59,458 bases of DNA from Oscillospiraceae bacterium (GTDB lineage: Bacteria > Bacillota > Clostridia > Oscillospirales > Ruminococcaceae). Below, in pieces: positions 41,049 to 50,210 of the stretch. A program made the position numbers and the translations under genes. Location of the stretch: the NCBI GenBank assembly GCA_017848115.1, contig JAGAKZ010000044.1, positions 1 to 59,458 of the forward strand, read 5' to 3'. Below the pieces are notes generated by a model, which was not told the origin of the DNA, did not search any database, and saw only the letters and a program-made list of their open reading frames with translations. The first letter of the stretch is position 1. Each line of letters opens with the position of its first letter.

Positions 41049-42347
41049 TTAAACAGGCATATTAGGATTCATTTTCATATCAGCTCTTGCAAACTGATGA
41101 GCTCCTGGATTTCCGGCAAATTCACCTGTTTCAAGAAGCCATGCTAATTTTCTTACACTTTCAAGCCAGTCATTAACCTCTGCCTGATTATATGAAATTG
41201 CCTTCTTAGCCCACGCATTGCAGTAGCCGCAATTTTCCATGCAACCTGAACCACAATTCAATGCAACAGTATCGCACATTTTTTCGGAACAATTGCTTCC
41301 TTTAAGGAAATGCTCTATAAATCCGTCGAGTTTCTTGTTGTCGATCATGATCTCAGGATTACACATTACTCTTCCATACAATCTCATCATATCAGGATTC
41401 ATTTTTTCAGCACCCTTGAAAGGCATACGCCCCTTCATGTCTGTCATTTTTCTTCTCTCATTCCAGTTTACTATATCAAGAAGGTTTCCATCATATGATT
41501 CGTTAAGATAAGCTGTTATAACTCTCTTTATAAAATCATTTGACTTTGTTCTGTCAACAAGTTTTATAGAGAAATTGTGATTTCCTGTCTTCTCGCACAA
41601 TTCTTCATAATAATGAACGTCTTCCGGTCTTATCCAGTCTGAACTGATAAAGAGTGACGGATTTTCAACCTTAGTACGAGTACAGTTTGCTAAACAGTAG
41701 TCCATAACCATACCCTGATTTGAACTATGTGAAACAAAGTTACCGTGTGACAATCTGAGTATACAATCCTTAACACAAAGGTTATTTGCTATGAGTCTGA
41801 AAGAAACACCTGAATCTTTATACATTGTCAGCAACTTTTCAAGAAGTGGGAAATTTCTGTTAAATGAATGATCAAGAGTTATCTCATCAACTCCCCAGTT
41901 CACCCACAAATTAACCTGCTGAAGTGTTGTAGGATATGCATACAGTCCCAGAGTAACCCATACATCTTTGAAAGTATCCTTAAAATACTTAGCAAGAATA
42001 GGTGAATTTACAGTAAACTGTCTTACACCCATATCATAGATGTTATGTATGATTTTTCTTAACTCAAATGCTGTATCAGGATCTGTTTCACGCTGACCCA
42101 TACACATAGGATTTATAAGATAATTAAACTCTATACCTGCCTCTTTGCACTTGGCAACATATCCACCGATATCTTCAAGAGAAAATCCTGATTCCATCAT
42201 AGGACTTCTTCCGCCTGAAAGCTTGTCATCCTTTACCTTACCGTAAAGAGTCTTTATTCTGTTATCTTTATCATTTGCTTTGATAAACTCCAGAATCTCA
42301 TCATCAAAATTTGTACCGACATCAAATGTTACAATCTTCTTATTCAT
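41049..42347 (-). CDS. Peptidase U32-like TIM-barrel protein with C-terminal CxxxCxxC
   Basis: 432 aa. The barrel-like repeats (EFNYLINPMCMGQRE, VRQFTVNSPILAKYF, VTLGLYAYPTTLQQVNLWV) and the cysteine pairs NNLCVKDC and DYCLANC resemble the U32 group, now known to include iron-sulfur hydroxylases/tRNA-modification proteins. The C-terminal part adds CSEKMC, LNCGSGCMENCGYCNAW, in which CMENCGYC is a CxxxCxxC motif of radical-SAM type, but placed near the C-terminus, not at the start of a barrel. The reaction is unknown. No peptide precursor gene is adjacent. Single-gene unit. Confidence 0.6.
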   Translation of the reverse strand: MNKKIVTFDVGTNFDDEILEFIKANDKDNRIKTLYGKVKDDKLSGGRSPMMESGFSLEDIGGYVAKCKEAGIEFNYLINPMCMGQRETDPDTAFELRKIIHNIYDMGVRQFTVNSPILAKYFKDTFKDVWVTLGLYAYPTTLQQVNLWVNWGVDEITLDHSFNRNFPLLEKLLTMYKDSGVSFRLIANNLCVKDCILRLSHGNFVSHSSNQGMVMDYCLANCTRTKVENPSLFISSDWIRPEDVHYYEELCEKTGNHNFSIKLVDRTKSNDFIKRVITAYLNESYDGNLLDIVNWNERRKMTDMKGRMPFKGAEKMNPDMMRLYGRVMCNPEIMIDNKKLDGFIEHFLKGSNCSEKMCDTVALNCGSGCMENCGYCNAWAKKAISYNQAEVNDWLESVRKLAWLLETGEFAGNPGAHQFARADMKMNPNMPV

Positions 42348-42527
42348 TATTTCCTAAACCTCATTTTTTCACAATAATATTTCCTGAAAAATCTTAATCA
42401 GCTATTTTTTAGCTAATTACCGCATTTTAAACCCCTTAAATAGTAATGGCTGTTAATTGTGTATTTTACACCTAATTTAATAAACTAATCATTAAGTATG
42501 TTATATAATTCACATATAGTCCCTAAA

Positions 42528-42568
42528 ATATTTTCAGCACCTTCGAAAAATCGAGGTGCTGAAAATAT
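42528..42568 (-). terminator. Long-stem terminator after the CD1247-like gene
   Basis: A perfect 15-bp stem (42528-42542 with 42554-42568) with an 11-nt loop, between the CD1247-like gene and the U32-like gene. The minus-strand tail TTTAGGG is weak, so it may also protect RNA ends. Confidence 0.7.
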
Positions 42569-42600
42569 ATCAATAATATAATCTTAAAAAATCAGAAAAA

Positions 42601-43080
42601 TCAGATTTCTTCTTCTAAATCTTCAATCTCAAGAACATCTTCAATATCTTCAGATATGATATCATCAATATCAAATTCAAGTTCTTCATTGCAACTCGGA
42701 CATGCTATGGAACCTTCTTCAAGCATTCCAACATCAAGAAGGATTGAATCACCGCATGTAGGACAAACTACCTCATAAAGTTCATCATCATCGAAGTCAA
42801 AATCTTCGTCCTCAGAAAAATCGAAGTCATCATCTTCGTCGTCTTCGTCATCTTCATCTATGTCGTAGAAATCATCTTCAACACAGCCGAGATCTTCATC
42901 GAGTATCTCACAAAGTTCTGTAAGTTCATCAACCTGTCCCTGAAGATCCTCAATATATGCAACCATGTCCTGCATAACAGTTATCATGTTTACAAGAACC
43001 TTGCCTTCTTTTGATGATGTATCAATATCAACGCCATCAATATAACCTTTAAGATATGACATTTTTTCTGTCAGCTTCAT
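42601..43080 (-). CDS. CD1247-like acidic zinc-ribbon protein
   Basis: 159 aa. The N-terminal helical domain (MSYLKGYIDGVDID, then a coiled coil to about residue 60) matches the small CD1247 N-terminal family of Clostridia, followed by a very acidic Asp/Glu stretch and a C-terminal zinc ribbon CPTCGDS...CPSCNEEL. Such proteins are usually encoded right after efp, as here (49 bp). Function is unknown; the design suggests a nucleic-acid- or ribosome-associated factor (inference). Confidence 0.8.
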   Translation of the reverse strand: MKLTEKMSYLKGYIDGVDIDTSSKEGKVLVNMITVMQDMVAYIEDLQGQVDELTELCEILDEDLGCVEDDFYDIDEDDEDDEDDDFDFSEDEDFDFDDDELYEVVCPTCGDSILLDVGMLEEGSIACPSCNEELEFDIDDIISEDIEDVLEIEDLEEEI

Positions 43081-43129
43081 AATAAAATCCTCCCTTTTAG
43101 AAAAATTTAAAAATTACACAAGAAGTGCA

Positions 43130-43687
43130 TTAAGCACGTTCCATGTATTCACCTGTTCTTGTGTCGATCCTTACCTTATCCCCCTGGTTGATAAAGAGCG
43201 GAACCTTTATTTCTGCACCTGTTTCAAGAACAGCAGGCTTTGTAGCGTTTGTAGCTGTATCGCCCTTGAAACCAGGATCAGTTTCTGTTACTTCAAGTTC
43301 TACGAAGAATGGTGGTTCAACACCGAAAACATTACCCTTGTATGAAAGAACCTTTACTTCCATATTTTCTGTTACAAATGCAAAGCTGTCGCCGAGCTTG
43401 CTCTTGTCGATCGGTATCTGTTCGTATGTTTCCATATCCATAAAGTAGTAGAGATTGTCCTCAGCATAAAGATACTGCATATCTTTTCTTTCTACAAATG
43501 CTGTAGGATACTTGTCAGTAGGGTTGAATGATCTTTCAACAACAGCACCTGTAATAACGTTCTTGAACTTTGTTCTTACAAAAGCTGCACCCTTACCCGG
43601 CTTAACGTGCTGGAATTCGATAACCTGTACTACGTTACCGTCCATCTCAAATGTTACACCGTTTCTGAAATCACCAGCTGAAATCAT
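43130..43687 (-). CDS. efp: Elongation factor P
   Basis: 185-aa EF-P with three OB-like domains, which rescues ribosomes stalled on polyproline. The tip loop that enters the peptidyl-transferase centre reads [14 protein letters not shown] with an unmodified-type Lys at the tip. The C-terminal signature [17 protein letters not shown] is intact. TTGGAGG precedes the ATG. The cluster yqeG-aroQ-M24 peptidase-efp is a conserved Firmicute neighbourhood. Confidence 0.97.
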   Translation of the reverse strand: MISAGDFRNGVTFEMDGNVVQVIEFQHVKPGKGAAFVRTKFKNVITGAVVERSFNPTDKYPTAFVERKDMQYLYAEDNLYYFMDMETYEQIPIDKSKLGDSFAFVTENMEVKVLSYKGNVFGVEPPFFVELEVTETDPGFKGDTATNATKPAVLETGAEIKVPLFINQGDKVRIDTRTGEYMERA

Positions 43688-43801
43688 AAAATAAATACCT
43701 CCAAAAATATAATAACAAATAATGATAATTTTTTTTCATTCCATTACTTTTTCTATTTTACTATAAAATCGTATTTTTTGCAATACCTAAATTAAATATT
43801 T

Positions 43802-44875
43802 TTACAATACAATAAATTCTTTTGGGCTACCTGTAAAATTCATATACGAATCATCAGTTATAACAACCTTATCTTCAATCCTTATTCCAAATTTGCCTGG
43901 TATATATATACCCGGTTCTATGGTTATAACCATACCTTTTTCAATAACGGTATCATTATTTCTCTGTGACACGGCAGGTTTTTCATGTATTTCCATACCT
44001 ACACCATGTCCGAGTGAATGTCCGAATGCACCCTTGTATGCTGTTGAATCGATATACTCTCTGGCAACAAAGTCGAGTTGTTTGCACGTCATACCCGGTT
44101 TTATTGCCTCAAGTGCCTTAAGCTGTGCCGAAAGCACAATATTATAGGCTTCCTTTTCCTCTTCTGAAGGCGTTCCGAAATAAACCGTTCTGGTCATATC
44201 ACTGTGAAGTCCGTCAACAACCGCACCGAAATCCATAAGTATAAAACAGTTTCCGCTCACCTTGTCATATCCCGGAACTCCATGAGGAAGTGATGTATTT
44301 TTTCCGCAAAGAGCAATTGTTTCAAACGAAATATCTTCTGCACCAAGAAACTTCATTCTGTTATCTATCATAAGTGCAATATCACGTTCAGTCATTCCTT
44401 CTGATATATTCTGAATAACATATTCAAAAGTTTCATCGGCTATTTTCTGTGCCGCACTTATCTTTTCTATTTCATACGCATTTTTTAATATACGCATATT
44501 ATTTATTCCGTTGCTAAGAGTATTGGAAAAGTCAACATTTATCCTGGGAAAAGACTCTCTGAAACTGCCAAGCTGACTCACTGTCATTGTTGAGGCTTCT
44601 ATCATCGCAGTCTTGATGCAGTGTTTCTTCATTAATTCATTTATCTGTACAGTTTTTTCCTTTTCAAGTATCACCTCACAGCCTTTTACTATTTCACAAG
44701 CTTTTTCAAAATATCTGAAGTCAACAATAAAATATGCTTTTTCCTTAAAACATATCAGTGTACCGCTGCTTGTCTTAAAACCCGTAAAATATCTTCGGTT
44801 CACCTGTGAGGTAACAACTGCGCAGGTATTTGCGTCAGGAATAAATTCCATAAGTTTTTCTATATTTGTTTTCAA
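43802..44875 (-). CDS. M24 family Xaa-Pro aminopeptidase
   Basis: 357 aa. The N-terminal creatinase-type domain is followed by a pita-bread catalytic domain with the di-metal ligands in ILMDFGAVVDGLHSDMTRT, GHSLGHGVGMEIHE, VITIEPGIYIPG and GIRIEDKV. It removes N-terminal residues preceding proline. It starts at a TTG that follows GGAGG located inside the end of aroQ, so translation is coupled to aroQ. Confidence 0.93.
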   Translation of the reverse strand: MKTNIEKLMEFIPDANTCAVVTSQVNRRYFTGFKTSSGTLICFKEKAYFIVDFRYFEKACEIVKGCEVILEKEKTVQINELMKKHCIKTAMIEASTMTVSQLGSFRESFPRINVDFSNTLSNGINNMRILKNAYEIEKISAAQKIADETFEYVIQNISEGMTERDIALMIDNRMKFLGAEDISFETIALCGKNTSLPHGVPGYDKVSGNCFILMDFGAVVDGLHSDMTRTVYFGTPSEEEKEAYNIVLSAQLKALEAIKPGMTCKQLDFVAREYIDSTAYKGAFGHSLGHGVGMEIHEKPAVSQRNNDTVIEKGMVITIEPGIYIPGKFGIRIEDKVVITDDSYMNFTGSPKEFIVL

Positions 44876-44879
44876 GTTT

Positions 44880-45317
44880 TTATTCCTCCGAAAGAAGTCT
44901 TATAAGTCCGTCCATACCGAGAATATAGCTGTATCTTCCGAATCCCGCGATTGACGCACGGCATACAGGTCCTATAACAGAAGTTTTTCTGAACTCGTCT
45001 CTTGCATTTATATTGCTTATGTGTACCTCTATGCATGGAATTTTTATTGCGGAGATAGCATCTCTTATAGCATAACTGTAATGTGTATATGCACCTGCAT
45101 TTATCACAACACCGTCAAACTTTGTACGTGCATCATGGAGTTTATCTATTATCATTCCTTCATGATTTGACTGATATATCTCGCACTCAACACCTGATTT
45201 TTCAGCGTGTTTCATAATATCAGAGTTAAGCTTTTCAAATGTTTCGTCTCCGTAAACACCGGGTTCTCTTTCTCCGAGAAGATTAAGATTAGGTCCGTGG
45301 ATAACAAGTATTTTCAT
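44880..45317 (-). CDS. aroQ: Type II 3-dehydroquinate dehydratase
   Basis: 145 aa. Shikimate-pathway enzyme that dehydrates 3-dehydroquinate. The active-site motif is HGPNLNLLGEREPGVYG with the catalytic Tyr; further conserved parts are NAGAYTHYSYAIRDA and EVHISNINARDEFR. It follows yqeG by 1 bp and is followed by the M24 peptidase after 4 bp. Confidence 0.96.
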   Translation of the reverse strand: MKILVIHGPNLNLLGEREPGVYGDETFEKLNSDIMKHAEKSGVECEIYQSNHEGMIIDKLHDARTKFDGVVINAGAYTHYSYAIRDAISAIKIPCIEVHISNINARDEFRKTSVIGPVCRASIAGFGRYSYILGMDGLIRLLSEE

Positions 45318-45318
45318 A

Positions 45319-45822
45319 TTATTTCTCTCCTGATCTGTCAGTATATAATTTTTTTGGCAAAAACGGTTTTTCTATTTTTCTTTTAAACTTTAAAAAGCCT
45401 TTCTTCTCATGTTCAATAGGAAAAACAAATATACATTTTACACGTTTGAGATTTGCCCCTAAAACATCGGTGTATATCTGGTCACCGACTACGGCAAGCT
45501 GTGAAAACGGCAGTCCCATACGCTGTGCCGCACGATTAAATCCGCTCGACAAAGGCTTTTTTCCTTCACACACAAAATCAAGTCCGAGCATATCCGCAAA
45601 AGGTTTGACACGTTCATGGTGATTGTTTGAAACTATGACCATCATGATATTTTCTGACTTCATAAGTGCTATCCAGTCAAGCACACCGTCAGCCGGACGT
45701 GGATTGTCATGCGTAGTAAGTGTATTATCCAGATCGAGCAAAAGCCCTTTTATACCATTTTTCATAAGAAGTTCAGGCGTTATATCAAGCACTGACCTTA
45801 ATGCTATATCTATTTTGAACAA
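45319..45822 (-). CDS. YqeG family HAD IIIA-type phosphatase
   Basis: 167 aa. HAD motif I LLLDLDNTLTTHD (about residues 29-41), motif II VIVSNNHHERV and motif IV VGDQIYTDVLGAN are present, the pattern of YqeG. The enzyme is believed to act on phosphatidylglycerophosphate in some lineages; here the substrate is not proven. It begins at a TTG preceded by AAAGGTGG, and heads the aroQ-peptidase-efp run. Confidence 0.9.
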   Translation of the reverse strand: MFKIDIALRSVLDITPELLMKNGIKGLLLDLDNTLTTHDNPRPADGVLDWIALMKSENIMMVIVSNNHHERVKPFADMLGLDFVCEGKKPLSSGFNRAAQRMGLPFSQLAVVGDQIYTDVLGANLKRVKCIFVFPIEHEKKGFLKFKRKIEKPFLPKKLYTDRSGEK

Positions 45823-45867
45823 AACAAGATACCACCTTTTTTATTTTCTTCTATGACTTACTATAAG

Positions 45868-45896
45868 ATTATACCACTTATTTATTTTTAACGCAA
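45868..45896 (-). promoter_or_regulatory. Promoter of the yqeG-aroQ gene run
   Basis: Minus-strand TTGCGT (complement of 45891-45896), 17-nt spacer, TATAAT (complement of 45868-45873). It is back to back with the hydrogenase-maturation promoter. Confidence 0.65.
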
Positions 45897-45901
45897 ATGT
45901 A

Positions 45902-45930
45902 TTGCTTAAAAAAATATCATATGATATAAT
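45902..45930 (+). promoter_or_regulatory. Promoter of the hydrogenase-maturation genes
   Basis: TTGCTT (45902-45907), 17-nt spacer, TATAAT (45925-45930) with an extended -10 TGA. Confidence 0.65.
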
Positions 45931-45992
45931 ATTAACATAGGCAGAAAGCTTGATACAGCATTTTGTGATTTTTAAACAAGGAAGTAAAAAAT

Positions 45993-46241
45993 ATGGACAA
46001 TCGTGTGGCTATAATAGGTATAATAATCGAAAATACAGAATCAGTACAGAAACTCAACGAGATCCTGCATCTTTACAACGACCACATAATAGGCCGTATG
46101 GGACTGCCGTACAAGGAAAAGAAAATTTGCATCATAAGCATAGCGGTTGACGCTCCTGAAGATGTGATAAGTGCTCTTTCCGGAAAAATCGGCAGACTTC
46201 CGGGTGTTTCGTCAAAGACCCTGTACTCAAAGCTAAACTGA
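45993..46241 (+). CDS. TM1266-type iron-only hydrogenase system regulator
   Basis: 82 aa, a small ferredoxin-fold regulator (MDNRVAIIGIIIENTESV, then GRMGLPYKEKKICIISI) belonging to the group routinely found with HydE/F/G. It lies 69 bp before hydG. Family annotation calls it a putative transcriptional regulator; no DNA-binding motif is obvious in the sequence. Confidence 0.92.
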   Translation: MDNRVAIIGIIIENTESVQKLNEILHLYNDHIIGRMGLPYKEKKICIISIAVDAPEDVISALSGKIGRLPGVSSKTLYSKLN

Positions 46242-46310
46242 CACTATAGACTCTGACTTAACGGTAAAGATATAATTTCTGACCCGAAAACGAAAGGAAT
46301 GTTTAATTTT

Positions 46311-47729
46311 ATGTATGATCCAAAATCACTCAAAGCAGAAGAATTTATTTCACACGAAGAGGTGCTTGATACTCTCGAATATGCAGAAAAAAATAAAAAC
46401 AACGCTGAACTTATCGATAAGATAATCGAAAAAGCAAAACAGAGAAAAGGCCTTTCCCATCGTGAAGCTTCCGTACTTCTCGTCTGTGAACTCGAAGATA
46501 AGAACAAAGAAATTCTTCAGCTTGCCGAGCAGATAAAAAAAGATTTTTACGGAAACAGAATCGTTATGTTTGCTCCGCTCTATCTTTCAAACTACTGTGT
46601 AAACGGCTGTGTATACTGTCCTTATCATCTCAAGAACAAGCATATCACACGTAAAAAGCTTTCACAGGAAGAAATAAAGCGTGAAGTTATCGCACTTCAG
46701 GATATGGGTCACAAAAGACTCGCTATAGAAGCAGGCGAAGATCCTGTAATGAATCCGATAGAATATATACTTGAATCAATAGAAACAATATATAGTATAA
46801 AACACAAAAACGGTGCTATCAGACGTGTAAACGTAAATATCGCGGCTACTACAGTGGAAAACTACAGAAAGCTCAGAGATGCAGGAATAGGAACATATAT
46901 TCTCTTCCAGGAAACTTATCACAAAGAAAGTTATGAACAGCTCCATCCGACAGGTCCGAAACATGACTATGCGTACCACACTGAAGCCATGGACAGAGCA
47001 ATGGAAGGCGGAATCGATGACGTAGGTCTCGGCGTTCTTTTCGGTCTTGAACTCTACAAATACGAATTTGCTGCACTTCTTATGCATGCTGAACACCTCG
47101 AAGCGGTTCACGGTGTAGGCCCTCATACTATAAGTGTACCAAGAATAAAGAAAGCTGACGATATAGACCCTGATTTATTTGACAACGGTATAAATGATGA
47201 TATATTTGAAAAAATAGTTGCCTGTATCAGAATTTCTGTTCCTTATACAGGTATGATAATCTCTACAAGAGAAACAGCTTCATGTCGTGAAAGAATACTT
47301 CGTGTGGGAATATCACAGATAAGTGGCGGTTCAAGAACAAGTGTCGGCGGTTACTGCGAACCTGAACCTGAAGATGAAAACTCAACTCAGTTTGATGTAA
47401 GTGACAAACGTACACTTGACGAAGTAGTAAACTGGCTCATGAAACTCGGATATATACCAAGTTTCTGTACTGCCTGCTACCGTGAAGGAAGAACAGGCGA
47501 CAGATTTATGGCCCTTTGCAAAAATATGCAGATCCAGAACTGCTGTCACCCGAATGCACTTATGACACTTAACGAATATCTCGAAGACTATGCCGCAGCT
47601 GAAACCAAGGAAATCGGCAAAAAACTCATCATGTCCGAAGTTCCGAATATCCCTAACGAAAAAGTAAGAGGCATAGCACTTGACTATCTTAAAAATATCG
47701 AAAACGGTAAACGTGACTTCAGATTTTAA
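46311..47729 (+). CDS. hydG: [FeFe] hydrogenase H-cluster radical SAM maturase HydG
   Basis: 472 aa. HydG splits tyrosine to make the CO and CN ligands of the H-cluster. The radical-SAM cluster motif is CVNGCVYCPYH (CxxxCxxC, about residues 95-103), and the C-terminal auxiliary-cluster cysteines are in CTACYREGRTGDRFM and the CCHPNA region. I start at the ATG at 46311 because the AAAGGA site abuts the earlier ATG at 46299 with no spacing. It is followed by hydF. Confidence 0.95.
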   Translation: MYDPKSLKAEEFISHEEVLDTLEYAEKNKNNAELIDKIIEKAKQRKGLSHREASVLLVCELEDKNKEILQLAEQIKKDFYGNRIVMFAPLYLSNYCVNGCVYCPYHLKNKHITRKKLSQEEIKREVIALQDMGHKRLAIEAGEDPVMNPIEYILESIETIYSIKHKNGAIRRVNVNIAATTVENYRKLRDAGIGTYILFQETYHKESYEQLHPTGPKHDYAYHTEAMDRAMEGGIDDVGLGVLFGLELYKYEFAALLMHAEHLEAVHGVGPHTISVPRIKKADDIDPDLFDNGINDDIFEKIVACIRISVPYTGMIISTRETASCRERILRVGISQISGGSRTSVGGYCEPEPEDENSTQFDVSDKRTLDEVVNWLMKLGYIPSFCTACYREGRTGDRFMALCKNMQIQNCCHPNALMTLNEYLEDYAAAETKEIGKKLIMSEVPNIPNEKVRGIALDYLKNIENGKRDFRF

Positions 47730-47746
47730 TGGAGGTATCCAAAAAA

Positions 47747-48946
47747 ATGAGTCTTAATAATACACCATCTTCCGAAAGAACACATATCGCTTTCTTCGGA
47801 AAAAGAAATGCCGGAAAATCAAGTACAGTAAATGCTGTTACAAATCAATCTCTTTCAATAGTTTCCGATACCAAAGGAACTACTACCGACCCTGTCTTCA
47901 AGGCAATGGAACTTCTTCCGGCAGGTCCTGTAATGATAATAGATACACCCGGTTTTGACGATGAAGGTAAACTTGGAAATCTCAGAATAGAAAAAACTAT
48001 GCAGATACTCGCAAAAACTGATATTGCGGTACTGATAATAGATGCTTCTATCGGTATTTCGGAAGAAGACAAAAGACTTACAGATATTTTCAAAGAAAAA
48101 AATATAGACTATATTATTGCTTTTAACAAATCAGATCTTCTTGAAACTATCCCGACTGCAAATGAAAATGAAATTTTTATAAGCTCGGCTAAAAAGACCA
48201 ATATAGATAAACTTAAAGAAATGATAGCTTCACTTTGCAGTAAAAACTCCCATAACAAAACTATCATCAGCCACCTTCTCAAAGAAGATGACGTTGTAAT
48301 ACTTGTAACACCTATAGATGAATCAGCTCCAAAAGGAAGACTTATACTGCCACAACAGCAGACGATCAGAGATATTATCGACAAGCATGCTGTTTCTGTT
48401 GTCGTACAGCCTTCTCAGCTTAAAACAACTCTTTCGTTATTAAAACAAAAACCAAAACTTGTTATAACTGACAGTCAGGTATTTGCCGAAGTTGCAAAGG
48501 ACACACCTGATGACATAAAACTTACATCATTCTCTATCCTTTTTGCAAACTATAAGGGCGTACTTGAACAGTCAGTCAGAGGTGTAAAAGCTCTCGATTC
48601 CCTGCGTGATGGTGACAGGATACTGATTTCAGAAGGATGTACGCATCATCGTCAGTGCGGAGATATAGGTACTGTAAAGCTCCCGAAACTTATAGAAAAG
48701 TATACAGGCGTAAAACCCACATACGAATTTTCTTCGGGAACTGATTATCCGGGAAACCGATACAAGATGATCATTCACTGCGGTGGCTGTATGCTCAGTG
48801 ACCGTGAAATGAAAAACCGCCTTTCCATCGCAAGCACAGAAGATATCCCGTTTACCAACTACGGAATAGCAATATCATATATGAACGGTATACTCAAAAG
48901 GACTATAGAAATTTTCCCTGATCTTTATTCTCTGCTTGATAAATAA
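47747..48946 (+). CDS. hydF: [FeFe] hydrogenase H-cluster maturation GTPase HydF
   Basis: 399 aa. HydF is the scaffold GTPase on which the di-iron subcluster is assembled. The P-loop is FGKRNAGKSST, followed by TKGTTTDP, DTPGFDD and NKSD. The C-terminal iron-sulfur site is seen as EGCTHHRQCGDIG and IHCGGCMLSDREM (the CxHx..HCxxC pattern). The ATG at 47747 follows GGAGG by 10 nt. hydE and the hydrogenase itself are outside the window. Confidence 0.95.
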   Translation: MSLNNTPSSERTHIAFFGKRNAGKSSTVNAVTNQSLSIVSDTKGTTTDPVFKAMELLPAGPVMIIDTPGFDDEGKLGNLRIEKTMQILAKTDIAVLIIDASIGISEEDKRLTDIFKEKNIDYIIAFNKSDLLETIPTANENEIFISSAKKTNIDKLKEMIASLCSKNSHNKTIISHLLKEDDVVILVTPIDESAPKGRLILPQQQTIRDIIDKHAVSVVVQPSQLKTTLSLLKQKPKLVITDSQVFAEVAKDTPDDIKLTSFSILFANYKGVLEQSVRGVKALDSLRDGDRILISEGCTHHRQCGDIGTVKLPKLIEKYTGVKPTYEFSSGTDYPGNRYKMIIHCGGCMLSDREMKNRLSIASTEDIPFTNYGIAISYMNGILKRTIEIFPDLYSLLDK

Positions 48947-49010
48947 AACAACTTTTTTACCTATCTATATGAAAATTTTCTGAAAAAGCAATGAAAAACG
49001 ACATATTGGC

Positions 49011-49038
49011 TTGACATTCACAACTGATATGTTATAAT
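49011..49038 (+). promoter_or_regulatory. Promoter of the first cohesin-like lipoprotein gene
   Basis: TTGACA (49011-49016), 16-nt spacer, TATAAT (49033-49038). Confidence 0.8.
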
Positions 49039-49131
49039 AAGGTAGGATTAAATTGTATCGGACCACCGCGTACAAAATTTATGAAAATTAAAAAGATTGG
49101 TATTCATTTATCAGGAAAGGATAATGACAAT

Positions 49132-50133
49132 ATGAAAAAATCAAGACTTATTGCTGTAACTCTGGCTTGTCTCCTCTCTGTTTCTTTCACTTCATGTACA
49201 GATGACAAAAAAGAAAACAGTACTGTAGTTGTTAATTCTGATTCAAAGGATTCCCAGACAGAATCGAAATCCGATGACAGCAAAAACGATGAAAGTAAAA
49301 ATGATGAAACAAAAAAAGATGACGACGTGGGAACAGAAGTAACTACTGTAACACTTCCCGAAAAGGATGACGACGGAAGCAAGATAACTGTTGTTGCTGT
49401 TACTGACGCAGACAACAAACCTGTTACTGACGCAAAGGGTTCAGAAGTTACAAAGGTTGCCATCGTTGATGATAAAGGAAATGTTATTACTGACTCCAAA
49501 GGCAGCGAAGTTGCTCCTAACATAAAGGAAACAGAAGCAACTACAACCAAAAAACCTGACCGTATAGTTACTACTGCGGCAACTACTGCAGCTAAGCCTG
49601 AAGATACTTCTCAGTCATCCAAAAATGAAAATGCATCTCCTGTACTTGATGACGGCCCTACATTGACTATTCCAAATGATATCGAAGTAGCTCCGGGCGA
49701 AGAATTTACATTCAAGATTTCTGTAACAGGAAATGCCGGATATTCTTCATTAATTGCATGGCTCGATATAGAAGAAAAATATTTTGAGTTTATTTCATTC
49801 AAGGCCGGAGACCCTGATTCAAGCAACTATAACCGTTCTCCAGAAAAACAGAATACAACATGCAAGGAATACACCAAACCTGGCACAACAGGACTTAAAA
49901 CATTATTGATGTTCTACTTTGACGCAAGCGGTGAAAATCTCTCAGGCGATACAACATACGCAACTATCACGCTCAAAGCAAAAGAAGACGTCAATCCCGG
50001 TAAATATGAACTTTGCTTTGACTCGGTAGCCGACGGAAAGACAATGGCAAACAGAGTTGTTCCGGACGGCTCGCAGAAAACAGGAGCTGTTCTTAAGCCA
50101 ACTTATGTAAACGGATCTGTTACAATAAAATAA
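49132..50133 (+). CDS. Cohesin-like lipoprotein (canonical domain order)
   Basis: 333 aa from the ATG at 49132. Lipoprotein signal: basic start MKKSR, hydrophobic core and lipobox SFTSC, so Cys23 or nearby is lipidated and the protein sits outside the membrane. A Lys/Asp-rich linker and a segment with repeated DxKGxxVTD motifs follow. The C-terminal domain (about 176-333) has a cohesin-like layout: IEVAPGEEFTFKISVTGNAG, then LKTLLMFYFDASGENL and TYATITLKAKEDVNPGKYEL, ending VNGSVTIK. It may bind a dockerin or another surface partner. First of three related genes. Confidence 0.8.
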   Translation: MKKSRLIAVTLACLLSVSFTSCTDDKKENSTVVVNSDSKDSQTESKSDDSKNDESKNDETKKDDDVGTEVTTVTLPEKDDDGSKITVVAVTDADNKPVTDAKGSEVTKVAIVDDKGNVITDSKGSEVAPNIKETEATTTKKPDRIVTTAATTAAKPEDTSQSSKNENASPVLDDGPTLTIPNDIEVAPGEEFTFKISVTGNAGYSSLIAWLDIEEKYFEFISFKAGDPDSSNYNRSPEKQNTTCKEYTKPGTTGLKTLLMFYFDASGENLSGDTTYATITLKAKEDVNPGKYELCFDSVADGKTMANRVVPDGSQKTGAVLKPTYVNGSVTIK

Positions 50134-50159
50134 CAGCCTTTTAATCACGATATTTTTTC

Positions 50160-50188
50160 AAAGAGGCACCTTATGCGGTGTCTCTTTT
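50160..50188 (+). terminator. Terminator after the first cohesin-like gene
   Basis: An 11-bp stem with one wobble (50160-50170 with 50177-50187), short T-tract. Partial readthrough into the next gene is possible. Confidence 0.7.
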
Positions 50189-50210
50189 CATGTTATTATG
50201 GAGGTATTTT

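Noticed and set aside
47729-47746. Longer HydF start overlapping the hydG stop
   Set aside because: The ATG at 47729 overlaps the GGAGG that serves the ATG at 47747; the shorter protein begins in the usual place.
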